From positions 332,408 to 396,407 of the forward strand of contig NZ_CP010777.1 in NCBI RefSeq assembly GCF_001078055.1: a stretch of 64,000 bases of DNA. Reading direction: 5' to 3'. Positions within the stretch are counted from its first letter, which is position 1, and each line of letters opens with the position of its first letter. Positions 17,704 through 27,824 of the stretch are shown here, piece after piece. Position numbers and translations under genes: made by a program. The stretch is from Rufibacter radiotolerans. Its GTDB lineage: Bacteria; Bacteroidota; Bacteroidia; Cytophagales; Hymenobacteraceae. The notes beneath the pieces are model-generated. The model was not told the origin of the DNA, did no database searches, and worked only from the letters and a program-made list of their open reading frames with translations.

Positions 17704-17822
17704 GGCATCTGTTCTTTTGAAAACCAACGGGAACGGAGGTGCTCCCTGGCAATATGTACCACGTGAACTGATTTTACCGGAAAAAGTTATGGGTGTTTTG
17801 CACCAGCGAAGAGTAGATCTTT

Positions 17823-17860
17823 CGTTTTAAGCCTGTTTTAGCCAAAACGGGCTCAAAACA
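17823..17860. repeat. Intergenic GTTTT-type palindrome, copy 8
   Basis: CGTTTTAAGCCTGTTTT with AAAACGGGCTCAAAACA; two positions do not pair. It ends 2 bp beyond the MoxR stop codon, in the 3' position usual for the family. Confidence 0.65.
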
Positions 17861-17862
17861 GC

Positions 17863-18828
17863 CTAAAGAAGGCCTTTGATAATTTGCTCCACGGAAATGC
17901 CTTCGGCTTCGGCTTTGAAGTTGCGCACCAGGCGGTGGCGTAGGATAGGCGTGGCCACGGCCTGCACGTCTTCAATGTCTGGGGAGTACTTTCCTCTGAT
18001 GAGGGCATTGCACTTGGCGCCCATGATCAGGTGTTGTGAGGCCCGGGGGCCGGCGCCCCACTCCAGGTACTGGGTAGCCTGCGGACCTGCCATTTCTGTG
18101 TTGGGCCTGGTTTTATGCACCAGTTGCACGGCATACTCCACCACGTTATCCGTAACGGGCACGCGGCGGACCAGCTGCTGGAAGGCAGAGATCTCGTCGG
18201 CGTGCAGGATCACAGTGGGTTTGTGCTGGCGGTCGCCGGTGGTGTTTTTGACAATCTGCAGCTCGGCCTGGTAGCTGGGGTAGGAGAGAGCCACGTGAAA
18301 CATAAAGCGGTCCAGCTGGGCCTCAGGTAAGGGGTAGGTTCCTTCTTGCTCAATGGGGTTCTGGGTGGCCAGCACAAAGAACGGCCTAGGGAGCTTGTAA
18401 TGGTGGCCGGCCACGGTCACGGAGTATTCCTGCATGGCCTCCAGCAACGCCGCCTGGGTTTTAGGGGGCGTCCGGTTGATCTCATCTGCCAGTACTATGT
18501 TGGCAAAAACGGGCCCCTTCACAAACTGGAACTGGCGGTTCTGGTCCAGGGTCTCTGAGCCCAGAATGTCTGAAGGCATTAAGTCTGGGGTGAACTGTAC
18601 CCGGTTAAAGGTAAGGTCCAGGGAGTTGGCAATGGTCTGGATAAGAAGGGTCTTGGCCAGACCCGGAACGCCTACCAACAGACAGTGACCCTGACAGAAA
18701 ACGGCCGTGAGCACCAGCTTCACTACTTCCTCCTGGCCAATAATGGTTTGAGAAATCTCAGCGGTCAATCGCTTATAGGCATGATGCAGGGCATCTGCGG
18801 CTTCTCTGTCAGAGGCAAAAGGAGGCAT
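17863..18828 (-). CDS. MoxR-family AAA+ ATPase
   Basis: A 321-residue MoxR ATPase, a chaperone-like AAA+ protein thought to help assemble or activate metal-dependent or envelope complexes. Walker A is GVPGLAKT (residues 53-60), Walker B is VLADEINR, and sensor and arginine-finger regions (ATQNPIEQEGTYPLPEAQLDRFMF) are intact. Unlike most MoxR operons there is no DUF58 or von Willebrand-factor gene next to it. It instead follows the SurA-like gene by 10 bp, so its client may be in the envelope-folding pathway. Confidence 0.92.
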   Translation of the reverse strand: MPPFASDREAADALHHAYKRLTAEISQTIIGQEEVVKLVLTAVFCQGHCLLVGVPGLAKTLLIQTIANSLDLTFNRVQFTPDLMPSDILGSETLDQNRQFQFVKGPVFANIVLADEINRTPPKTQAALLEAMQEYSVTVAGHHYKLPRPFFVLATQNPIEQEGTYPLPEAQLDRFMFHVALSYPSYQAELQIVKNTTGDRQHKPTVILHADEISAFQQLVRRVPVTDNVVEYAVQLVHKTRPNTEMAGPQATQYLEWGAGPRASQHLIMGAKCNALIRGKYSPDIEDVQAVATPILRHRLVRNFKAEAEGISVEQIIKGLL

Positions 18829-18838
18829 AGAGAACGGG

Positions 18839-20191
18839 TTAGTCGTCTAAATTGCAGGATTTGAATTCGGGGGCCAGGTCCACAAAAACAGTGTCTTTGT
18901 TTTTCTCAAACCAATCTGAGATGGCTCGGTTCCGTTTCTCACTCAACGCCGCGGCCGCGATCTTCTGGTAATCATCTTTCATGTTGGCCTGGTGCGGAGG
19001 AGTCTTTGATTTAAGGTACAAGATACGCATGGCTTCCTTGCCGTCTTCGGTGCGGTAGGGAAGCGGTATGCTGATATCTCCCACCTTTAACGTATCTGTC
19101 ACAAAGAAGATGGACGGGTCCAGCTTGTCTACGGGAATATCTGTGGTAGGGCTGCCGGGTAAGGTAATCATACCGCCGTTTCCTTTGGTAGACATGTCAT
19201 CTGAAAAGTCTTTGGCCGCCTTGGCAAACGAAATGCTGTCTTTCTGAATGAGGTTTCTAATGCTGTCTAAGAGCGCGGTGGTCTGCTGCAGGTCTACCTG
19301 GGCAGTAGCAGGCTTGATGAGGATATGGCGGGTGTTGAACTCCTCGCCGCGGCGCTCCAGCAACTGTATGATGTGGAACCCGAACATAGACTCAATCACC
19401 GGCGATGTCTCTCCGGGCTGCAGTTTCAAGGCAGCGGCTTCATACTCAGGTACCAGCTCACGTTTCTTGAAGAAACCCAGCACGCCACCGGCGGCGCCGG
19501 AACCTGGGTCCTGGGAGTATTGCTTGGCCAGGGCGGCGAAGTCCTCACCGGCCATAATGCGTTTTCTAATGGCTTCCAGCTGCTCACGGGCCGCCTGCTT
19601 CTGGGCGGTGCCGATCTGGGCGATCTTCACGATCTGGCCTACCTCTACCTCCGTGGAGAAATACGGCAAGCTGTCTTTGGGAATGCGGTTAAAGTACTGC
19701 TGTACCTCTTTAGGGGTCACCTTGATCTTGCCGGCAATCTCCCGCTCCATTTTCTGGGTGGTGAGCTGCTCGCGCAAGCTACGCTTAAGATCACTTCTGA
19801 TCTCATTCATGGGTTTCTTGTAGTACTCCTCCAGTTTTTCCTCACTGCCAATCTGCGCCACAAAGTTGCTCAGGCGTCCTTCCAGTTCGGCATTAATTTG
19901 GGTTTCATCCACAATCACAGAGTCTATCTCGGCGCGGGCCAGTAACAGCTTGTTCTGCACCAGGGAGCGCAGGATCTCACAACGCAGGTTAGTGGACTTA
20001 TAGCCTTGGCTTACGGCGTTGGCGTTCTGGAACTCCAGCTCTGAGCGCAGAATGATATGGCTTCCTACCTTCGCCACAATGTTGTCAATGAGGGTGACCT
20101 GTTGCGCGCGGGCGGTTTGCGTGAAAGCACCTAACGCGCAGAGTACAAGAAGGCATTTAAGGAAAGAAGAAAAGGGAATTCTGATTTTCAT
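18839..20191 (-). CDS. Periplasmic peptidyl-prolyl isomerase, SurA-like
   Basis: A 450-residue periplasmic chaperone/isomerase for outer-membrane protein folding. The ATG at 20191 gives a clean signal peptide (KCLLVLCALGAFTQTARA, cut before QQ). A SurA-type N-terminal domain (IVAKVGSHIILRSELEF, residues about 37-170) is followed by two parvulin domains, the first with GGVLGFFKKRELVPEYEAAALKLQPGE and FGFHIIQLLE, the second with TRHILI...FAKAAKDFSDD and GNGGMITLPG. It lies between the PpiC/OmpA lipoprotein gene (112 bp upstream) and moxR (10 bp downstream). Confidence 0.9.
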   Translation of the reverse strand: MKIRIPFSSFLKCLLVLCALGAFTQTARAQQVTLIDNIVAKVGSHIILRSELEFQNANAVSQGYKSTNLRCEILRSLVQNKLLLARAEIDSVIVDETQINAELEGRLSNFVAQIGSEEKLEEYYKKPMNEIRSDLKRSLREQLTTQKMEREIAGKIKVTPKEVQQYFNRIPKDSLPYFSTEVEVGQIVKIAQIGTAQKQAAREQLEAIRKRIMAGEDFAALAKQYSQDPGSGAAGGVLGFFKKRELVPEYEAAALKLQPGETSPVIESMFGFHIIQLLERRGEEFNTRHILIKPATAQVDLQQTTALLDSIRNLIQKDSISFAKAAKDFSDDMSTKGNGGMITLPGSPTTDIPVDKLDPSIFFVTDTLKVGDISIPLPYRTEDGKEAMRILYLKSKTPPHQANMKDDYQKIAAAALSEKRNRAISDWFEKNKDTVFVDLAPEFKSCNLDD

Positions 20192-20303
20192 GGTATTCTT
20201 TATAGCGGTTGCCTTGTATAGAACCGCTTCTCTTGCAAAATAGTATAGACGTAAACAGACAAAACTAGGCAAACGGCTTCATTAAAAGAAACTTCTGCCC
20301 TGC

Positions 20304-22589
20304 TTACTTCTTAATAAGCTTCTCTACCTCTGGCTGGTTCACGCTTACCGGGTATTTCTGGCGCAGTTCCTTGATCCACTCCTGCTCCAGATAGGTCTGG
20401 TAGTCTGAGATCACCACGCCCCGGGTTTCTGACAGTTTCTTAGGCGCCGGTGCTTCTACCTTATCAATTTTGATCCAGAGGGAGCGGCCGTCCTGGGTAA
20501 CGTTGTAAGTGCCTGGCTTCCAGGCGACGCCATCCAGGGCCTTGTTCTCGCCGCGCTGGAATTTGCGGGAGGTGACCTGTAAGGCCAGCGGGCTGTTCTG
20601 GTTAAAGCGGTCGGCCAGGGTTTGCGGGTCTGTGGAATATACCTGCAGGGCAACCCGGCGGGCCGGGCGGGCTTTAGGGGCAGCCGGCATTACAGTTACC
20701 TGGTTGGCTTCCACGCCTTTCTCTACCAGGTAATTCTTAATGGCGGTGGCACGGCGGGAAGCCAGGCCTGCGTTCTTCTTGTTGGCCACCTCACGGGTGT
20801 CTGCGTATCCGGTCACTTCCAGCACCAGGCTGGAATCTTGCTGCAGCGCCTGGGCTAGTGGCTCCAGCTGGGCCATGGCAGCCTTAGAAAGCGTGGTTTT
20901 GTCAGTGTCAAAGGCAATATCTGGCTGCTTGTGGCGCACGGATAGGAACCGACCTTGCGCCAATTGCTCCTGGGCCTGGGCCAGAACGGTAGGGTTAGCG
21001 GCGCTGATGATCGTAGCGGTGGCACGTTCGCCCCAGGTATACTTGTCACGGTTGGCCTCAAAGAAAGCCTTTAAGCCCACAGTGTCCTCTACCGCCTTGG
21101 CCCATACTTTCTCCTCCATTAATTGGAACAGCAGAATACCATCATGGTACTCGTTCACCAGCATGCGGTAATCTGGGTGTTTTTCCTCCAGGTGCGCGCG
21201 CTCATAGTCCAGCAGGCTGGTTTCTACAAACTTGTCATAGAGCAGGTTCATGGCGTGGGCCGGCGAAACGGTCTGTCTGGCGCGTTGGTTGGCTTCTACG
21301 TAGGTGGCAAACTGGCCCACGGTGTAGGGCTTGCCCTCAATGGTGAACAGGGTAGCCGCAGGCAGGTTCTTCGGCTCTGCCGGAACGGTGAATTTCCAGG
21401 TGCCGGCCGCCAGCGTAGAGTCTGCCAGCTTAAGGGCGGCCTCTTTAATGGCCGGGGTTTCCTGGAACTTGTTTTCTTTTTTGATGCGGCGCAGGAAAGC
21501 GGTTTTGTTCAGCTCTGAGCGCGAGTCTTTGGAGATACGGTTCCGGAGCGAGGTTTCCATCTCTTCATACGGCAGCAGTTCTTTGCGCTCCAGTAATTTG
21601 ATGATGTGCCAGCCATAGGCCGTTTGCACCGGGGCTGAGACGGCGCCGGGCTTGTCTAAGGCAAAGGCGGCTTCCTCAAAAGAGGGAATCATGCGGCCGG
21701 TGCCAAACCAGGGCAGTTCGCCGCCTTCATCCGCTGAGGCGGCATCTTCTGAGAACTGCGAGGCCAGCTTGTTCCAGTCTTCCTGGCGCTGCACGCGCTT
21801 GTAGATCTCGTCTATCTTTTTCTTTGCCACCAGGGAGTCTGCCTTGGGCAGGCCTTGCTGGGCGCGTACCATGATGTGGGCCACGCGTATTTCGCCCTGG
21901 GCGGGGCGTACCTCGTTTACTTTAATTAAATGGTAGCCAAAGCGGGTTCTTACCGGCTGCGAGATCTGCCCAGCCGGGGTATTGAAGGCGGCATTCTCAA
22001 AGGGGTACACCATCTGCAGCGCCGTGAAATAACCCAGCTGCCCGGAGTTCTCTCTGGCCGAGGGATCATCTGAGAAGCGCTGGGCCAGGGTCTCAAACGG
22101 GGTGCCGCTCACGGCCTGCTGCCGAAGGCCCATGATCTTTTGGTAAGCCGCCAGGGTGTCTTTGGGGTCAGCCTCCTGGTCAACGCTCACCAGAATATGG
22201 GTGGCGTTCACTTCCTTTTTCATGCGCTCATAGGCTTCGCGCACCAACTGCTCGGTCACGTTCTTATCTGTGAGGTAAGGCTGGGCCAGTTGCTCTTTGT
22301 ACCCGCCCAGCTCGCTTTTGAAGGCCTGCGTGGTGTCCAGGCCGCGGCTTTTGGCCTCGGCCACCTTCAGCTTGAAATTGGTGTACAGGTTCAGGTACTC
22401 GTTCACGCTGGCGCTGGAGTAGGCGCTGTCTGTGTTGCTGTTGTTTTTCTCGTAAACATAGGCAAACTCAGAGGCCGGCACCTTTTCAGGGCCAATGCTA
22501 AGGAGTACAGGTTCCGTGGCTTTCTTGGGAGAAGTACACTGGAACAGGAGCAGGGCACTCAGGCCCACGTATAAGGAGGAAACTCGCAT
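20304..22589 (-). CDS. Lipoprotein peptidyl-prolyl isomerase with embedded OmpA-like domain
   Basis: A 761-residue lipoprotein: the ATG at 22589 gives a signal ending LLLFQC with the lipid-bearing Cys at 18. A SurA-N/PpiC-type helical domain is followed by two parvulin domains (VNATHILVSV...GQLGYFTALQMVYPFENAAFNTPAGQ, then VAHIMVRA...GGELPWFGTGRMIPSFEEAAFALDKPG). Residues about 557-651 form an OmpA/Pal-like peptidoglycan-binding unit (DIAFDTDKTTLSKAAMAQLEPLA, GYADTREV, NAGLASRRATAIKNYLVEKG). The usual C-terminal region (GVVISDYQTYLEQEWIKELRQKYPV) follows. It probably holds the chaperone near the cell wall. First gene of the PPIase-SurA-MoxR run. Confidence 0.88.
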   Translation of the reverse strand: MRVSSLYVGLSALLLFQCTSPKKATEPVLLSIGPEKVPASEFAYVYEKNNSNTDSAYSSASVNEYLNLYTNFKLKVAEAKSRGLDTTQAFKSELGGYKEQLAQPYLTDKNVTEQLVREAYERMKKEVNATHILVSVDQEADPKDTLAAYQKIMGLRQQAVSGTPFETLAQRFSDDPSARENSGQLGYFTALQMVYPFENAAFNTPAGQISQPVRTRFGYHLIKVNEVRPAQGEIRVAHIMVRAQQGLPKADSLVAKKKIDEIYKRVQRQEDWNKLASQFSEDAASADEGGELPWFGTGRMIPSFEEAAFALDKPGAVSAPVQTAYGWHIIKLLERKELLPYEEMETSLRNRISKDSRSELNKTAFLRRIKKENKFQETPAIKEAALKLADSTLAAGTWKFTVPAEPKNLPAATLFTIEGKPYTVGQFATYVEANQRARQTVSPAHAMNLLYDKFVETSLLDYERAHLEEKHPDYRMLVNEYHDGILLFQLMEEKVWAKAVEDTVGLKAFFEANRDKYTWGERATATIISAANPTVLAQAQEQLAQGRFLSVRHKQPDIAFDTDKTTLSKAAMAQLEPLAQALQQDSSLVLEVTGYADTREVANKKNAGLASRRATAIKNYLVEKGVEANQVTVMPAAPKARPARRVALQVYSTDPQTLADRFNQNSPLALQVTSRKFQRGENKALDGVAWKPGTYNVTQDGRSLWIKIDKVEAPAPKKLSETRGVVISDYQTYLEQEWIKELRQKYPVSVNQPEVEKLIKK

Positions 22590-22726
22590 AGGTGTCAGCA
22601 AAACGCAAAATGCCGGCCACTTTCTCTGTGCCGACCGTATTGCAATTTTACTCATTTTTTTTGGAGAGAACAGGCTACTATCTAAAAACATAGCGCCATA
22701 AAGAGAACAAGAGGGTTAACCTTTTT

Positions 22727-22766
22727 CTGTTTTTGGCCTGTTTTGGGTAAAACAGGCCAAAAACAG
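22727..22766. repeat. Intergenic GTTTT-type palindrome, copy 9
   Basis: Perfect 18-nt arms CTGTTTTTGGCCTGTTTT around the loop GGGT. It lies 37 bp 3' of the RsbW-like gene. The TTTGG/CCAAA positions covary with the TTGGG/CCCAA of other copies. Confidence 0.85.
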
Positions 22767-22803
22767 GTTTTATTGTGCCAGCGGGGCAAAAAGCCTTTCC
22801 TTT

Positions 22804-23214
22804 TTACGCCAGTTGCTTGTACAGGCGGCAAATATTGGTGTTGCCTCTCACGCTGTACTCCACTTTGTCCATGATCCGGTTGACCAGGGCTACGCCTACG
22901 CCGCCTTTCTTGCCGGTTCTAATGTTGTCATGGATGTTGGGCTCTGTGTAATTGTCCTGCTCAAACGGTGTGCCGTTGTCTGCCAACTCAAAGACAATCT
23001 CCTCGTGGTCATACTGAATGGTAAGACAGAGGAATTTTTTGTTGTCTTCGTGGTTGGAGTGGATAATGAGGTTGGCACAGATCTCGTCTACCGCCAGAAT
23101 GATCTGGTTTAACGTGATATCAGACAATTGCACAGCGGAAAGCGTATCCATCACAAACGTGCGGATAGTTTTAAGATTCCTTCTGTCACAACTGACCCTA
23201 ATCTTGTTAGTCAT
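22804..23214 (-). CDS. Anti-sigma factor-type serine kinase, RsbW/SpoIIAB-like
   Basis: A 136-residue GHKL ATPase. The N box has DEICANLIIHS (Glu44, Asn48), the G1 box has ELADNGTPF (Asp79, Gly81) and the G2 glycines are in KGGVGVALV. In partner-switching systems this protein binds and phosphorylates the STAS antagonist or binds a target such as a sigma factor. Its ATG lies inside the STAS gene (8-bp overlap), so the two are co-translated. No sigma factor gene is adjacent, so the controlled target lies elsewhere. Confidence 0.9.
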   Translation of the reverse strand: MTNKIRVSCDRRNLKTIRTFVMDTLSAVQLSDITLNQIILAVDEICANLIIHSNHEDNKKFLCLTIQYDHEEIVFELADNGTPFEQDNYTEPNIHDNIRTGKKGGVGVALVNRIMDKVEYSVRGNTNICRLYKQLA

Positions 23215-23545
23215 TGGCTATGGTCACGGCTTCTTCATAAGAAGAGACGATGGTCATCAGTAGGTCCAGACCCAGAATCTCAAAAACGTTACGTACTTTT
23301 TCCTGCATGTTGAAGAAGATCAGTTTGATCTGCGCATCCTCAAATCGCTGCAGGTGAGAGATGAATACGCCCAAACCGGCTGAGGAGATGTAGTTGAGGT
23401 TTTTGCAGTCAACCAGGATCTTACCAAACATCATAATGCTTGGGTTGGAAAGCTCTTCATCCAGCAGCACAGAGGAACTGGCGTCTAATTCACCATCTAA
23501 ACTAATGGTGATGGTATTGTCGGAAATGGTGTGTTTTATTTTCAT
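23207..23545 (-). CDS. STAS-domain anti-sigma factor antagonist
   Basis: A 112-residue single STAS domain like SpoIIAA/RsbV. The phosphorylatable serine lies in NYISSAGLGVF (Ser54/Ser55). Unphosphorylated protein sequesters the RsbW-like kinase; phosphorylation frees the kinase to act on its target. It lies 20 bp downstream of the SpoIIE-type phosphatase gene that would reset it, completing a three-gene partner-switching cassette. Confidence 0.92.
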   Translation of the reverse strand: MKIKHTISDNTITISLDGELDASSSVLLDEELSNPSIMMFGKILVDCKNLNYISSAGLGVFISHLQRFEDAQIKLIFFNMQEKVRNVFEILGLDLLMTIVSSYEEAVTIAND

Positions 23546-23565
23546 CGTGGTTCTTTACGATTCAA

Positions 23566-25644
23566 TTATGTGTTAGGTTGACGCTGTTTGAACTTGATCA
23601 CTAGTAAGGTTTGGTCATCATGCAGGATGTCACTGGAGAAATCAGACACGTCATTGATGATGGCGCTCTTGATGTCTTCTGCCTCCAGGTGGTAGGTCTG
23701 GGACAGCATGTATTTCAGTCTCTCTTCCCCATATTCGTCCTGGCGGGCGTTTCTGGCCTCCACAATCCCATCGGTGTAAATCACCATCACGTCACCGGGA
23801 TTATAGTCATAATGCAACCGGTGAATGCGTTTGGCATATGAGGCGTCCCGCACAATTCCCAACCCTAGCCCTTCTGTCTGGAAGTAAAACGTATCTTCCA
23901 TCATAGAGTTGTAGTAAAGGGTGTGGCAATGGCCCGCGCGCGCAAAGGAAACCCCCTGCATTTTATAGTCAATGATATAGAGCGCCGAGGTGATAAAGGA
24001 GGTACGCTCCAGACACCGGCTCAGGGCGCTGTTGGCCTGGATCATGAACTCATCTGGCAGTAAGTCCTGCTGCATGAGCCCATGGAAAATGCCTTTCATC
24101 TGCGCCATGTGGAACGCCGCCGAGATCCCTTTCCCAGACACGTCCCCTATAATGATGGCAATGCGCGATTCGCTCAGCTGCAGGTAGTCATAAAAGTCAC
24201 CCCCCACTTCCTTGGCCGCCTGCGAGTAGGTACTGATATCAAACCAGGTGTCGGTGGGAAAGTTTTTGGGGTTAAGGCGTTCCTGCACCAGGCTGGCGAT
24301 CTTCAGTTCTTCCTTGTAGCGCTCATTCTGGAGAGACTCCTGCATGAGGCGCAGGTTCTCAATGGTAAGCACGGTCTGGTTAGCAAACGATTGCACCACG
24401 CTAATGGTGTCTGGCTCAAAGCCCTGCTCTACCTCCTGCAACAGGTACAGGTGGCCATATTTGCGCTTAGACGAAGCCAGGGGAACCACCAACAGTGAAT
24501 GGAAGGGGCTGTTCAGGCTCTTGAAATCTGGGATGAGGTGCAGGTTGCCGTTTACATACACCGCCTCTTTGGCCGTGGGGTTCTGTTCTACCAGCAGGTT
24601 GGCCATAGACTTGACCAACAACTGGGTCTGCTCGTCTGGGGCGGTGTTTTTGTGCTGGAAAGAGTTCAGGTGCGTCTCCTCGCCCAGTTCCAGCCAGGCG
24701 GCGTCTGCGCCCGATGCTTTAATGGCGCTTTCAAAGAGGAGAGTGTACACTTCATCTTCGCTCTGCCCTTGCTGAATATATTGGCTCAGGCGCTGGAAAC
24801 TTAACAGGTCCGCGTTTTTCCGCTCAAACACCTTAGAGGTGGGCAAGCTGAACAAGGCCACCAGCAAAGAGGAAAGGGCATACAGGAAAACAAAAGCCAG
24901 CGACACCAGAATGAAGGGGTTGTCTGTGTAGTCCACCACCAGTTCTGGGGAATCTGCGTACCGGAACAGGAAATTCCCGAATAGCACCACACTCAGCAGA
25001 ATGGCCAGCAGTAGGAAAATACTGCTCCATTTCTTGTCCAGGCTCAGGAAGGCCACCCACCGCAAATGAACGCACATGTACAGACTGAAGGCAAACAGCA
25101 GGCCCAGGTCCAGGATCAGGAAGATGTGGTTCATGTACTCCACATTGAACACCGGCACCAGCAGCGAGAGGTAGACCATGATCTCAAACCACTTCCACTG
25201 CAGTTGCAGTTCTTTGGTCTTCTGGTACAGGATCAGTTGCCGCCAGGTGTAAAAGGCCTTGCCCAGAAAGTACACCAGAAATCCGAACAGGAACTGGTAG
25301 AAGACATCCAGCAGGTAGGGGCTGTTCACCCAGTGCAGGTTCAGGCTGGGGTAGCCAATGTAAAGCAGCAGGCACACATACGCGCCCATGCCTCCTTTGG
25401 CAAAGAGGGTCCAGAGCGGCGTGGTAAACTCAACACTGCGCTGAATCTGCACATAGTGCCGCTGGTACAGGAAAACCGAGGCGATAAAGATAACAGACAG
25501 CAGGTTGCTGATGTAGGGAGAAGCCGCGTTGGTCTCCCCCTCATGTACCTGCCGGGCTAAAAATAACACATTCACCAATAGCAGCACCCAGCTCACGCTT
25601 CCGGTAAATAAAGTCAACCGTTTGATTGTTTTATCTTGGGGCAT
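23566..25644 (-). CDS. Membrane PP2C/SpoIIE-type serine phosphatase with GAF domain
   Basis: A 692-residue protein. The N-terminal 270 residues carry about seven or eight hydrophobic helices (7TM-like sensor). A GAF domain follows (about 295-440: VYTLLFESAIKASGADAAWLEL, HLYLLQEVEQGF). A short helical linker (NERYKEELKIASLVQERLNP) leads to the PP2C/SpoIIE domain (about 470-685), with metal-binding aspartates in EVGGDFYDYL and IIGDVSGKGISAA and in VMVIYTDGIVEA. It should dephosphorylate the STAS protein encoded just downstream in response to a membrane or cytoplasmic signal. Confidence 0.93.
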   Translation of the reverse strand: MPQDKTIKRLTLFTGSVSWVLLLVNVLFLARQVHEGETNAASPYISNLLSVIFIASVFLYQRHYVQIQRSVEFTTPLWTLFAKGGMGAYVCLLLYIGYPSLNLHWVNSPYLLDVFYQFLFGFLVYFLGKAFYTWRQLILYQKTKELQLQWKWFEIMVYLSLLVPVFNVEYMNHIFLILDLGLLFAFSLYMCVHLRWVAFLSLDKKWSSIFLLLAILLSVVLFGNFLFRYADSPELVVDYTDNPFILVSLAFVFLYALSSLLVALFSLPTSKVFERKNADLLSFQRLSQYIQQGQSEDEVYTLLFESAIKASGADAAWLELGEETHLNSFQHKNTAPDEQTQLLVKSMANLLVEQNPTAKEAVYVNGNLHLIPDFKSLNSPFHSLLVVPLASSKRKYGHLYLLQEVEQGFEPDTISVVQSFANQTVLTIENLRLMQESLQNERYKEELKIASLVQERLNPKNFPTDTWFDISTYSQAAKEVGGDFYDYLQLSESRIAIIIGDVSGKGISAAFHMAQMKGIFHGLMQQDLLPDEFMIQANSALSRCLERTSFITSALYIIDYKMQGVSFARAGHCHTLYYNSMMEDTFYFQTEGLGLGIVRDASYAKRIHRLHYDYNPGDVMVIYTDGIVEARNARQDEYGEERLKYMLSQTYHLEAEDIKSAIINDVSDFSSDILHDDQTLLVIKFKQRQPNT

Positions 25645-25731
25645 TGGAGAGGGTAACAGCTGCAGAGGTTAATGGTTTAAGTTTGGGGTAATACGAGAAT
25701 TGTCTAAAAGTAACTAAAAAAATCCAGAATG

Positions 25732-27267
<1,536 letters not shown>

Positions 27268-27292
27268 CTAAAAACTTTCTGTTTCAGAGATT

Positions 27293-27332
27293 CTGTTTTG
27301 AGCCCGTTTTCCTAAAAACAGGCTTAAAACGG
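27293..27332. repeat. Intergenic GTTTT-type palindrome, copy 10
   Basis: CTGTTTTGAGCCCGTTTT and AAAACAGGCTTAAAACGG with two unpaired positions. It lies 7 bp 3' of the rhodanese gene stop. Confidence 0.65.
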
Positions 27333-27339
27333 TATGGCT

Positions 27340-27660
27340 TTAATAGACCGCGCAGGTGGGGTCTACCTCCAGCGCCCAGGCATGGATGCCGCCTTTCAGG
27401 TTGAGCAGGTTGGTGAAGCCGTGGCGCTGCTGCAGGAACATAAGGGCCTGTGCGCTCCGGAACCCGTGGTGGCAGATAAGCACGGTGGGCGTTTCTTTGT
27501 CCAAGCGCGGGGTTGCTTTGGGCAAATCATCCAGGGGGATGAGCTCGCCGCCTAGGTTACAGATGGCCCATTCCTCGGGCTCGCGCACGTCAATGAGTTG
27601 CAGCGGCTCCTGGCGGTCCAGGCGTTCTTTTAATTGTAGGGGCGTGATCTCTGGCAGCAT
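27340..27660 (-). CDS. Rhodanese-like sulfurtransferase domain protein
   Basis: A 106-residue single rhodanese domain, likely cytoplasmic. The active-site loop is ICHHGFRSA with the persulfide-carrying Cys63, and the substrate-side segment LIDVREPEEWA is typical. A TATCTTTG box (27665-27672) lies only 5 bp before the ATG, which would make the mRNA nearly leaderless if it is the real -7 element. It is divergent from pnuC. The sulfur acceptor is unknown. Confidence 0.88.
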   Translation of the reverse strand: MLPEITPLQLKERLDRQEPLQLIDVREPEEWAICNLGGELIPLDDLPKATPRLDKETPTVLICHHGFRSAQALMFLQQRHGFTNLLNLKGGIHAWALEVDPTCAVY

Positions 27661-27729
27661 GCGGCAAAGATAAAGTAAAATAAAGGACAGGAAAGCGGTC
27701 GCCGGGGGCGGAAGATACCGGTAAGCTCC

Positions 27730-27737
27730 TATTTTTG
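27730..27737 (+). promoter_or_regulatory. Candidate -7 box for pnuC
   Basis: TATTTTTG matches TAnnTTTG on the plus strand. Transcription would start near 27744, which places the whole palindrome 27753-27810 in the pnuC leader. No -33 TTTG was found at the usual distance. Confidence 0.45.
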
Positions 27738-27752
27738 TGGCTCTTCACGTAC

Positions 27753-27810
27753 CGGTCCTTGCTGTTTTAAGCCTGTTTTGGGTAAAACAGGCTTAAAACA
27801 GCAAGGACCG
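27753..27810. repeat. Intergenic GTTTT-type palindrome, copy 11 (27-bp perfect arms)
   Basis: The core CTGTTTTAAGCCTGTTTT is extended outward by the unique bases CGGTCCTTG, mirrored exactly as CAAGGACCG on the other side; loop GGGT. It lies between divergent genes and ends 14 bp before the pnuC ATG, so it is not a 3' terminator here. Confidence 0.85.
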
Positions 27811-27824
27811 CCTAAAGCTTCTCT

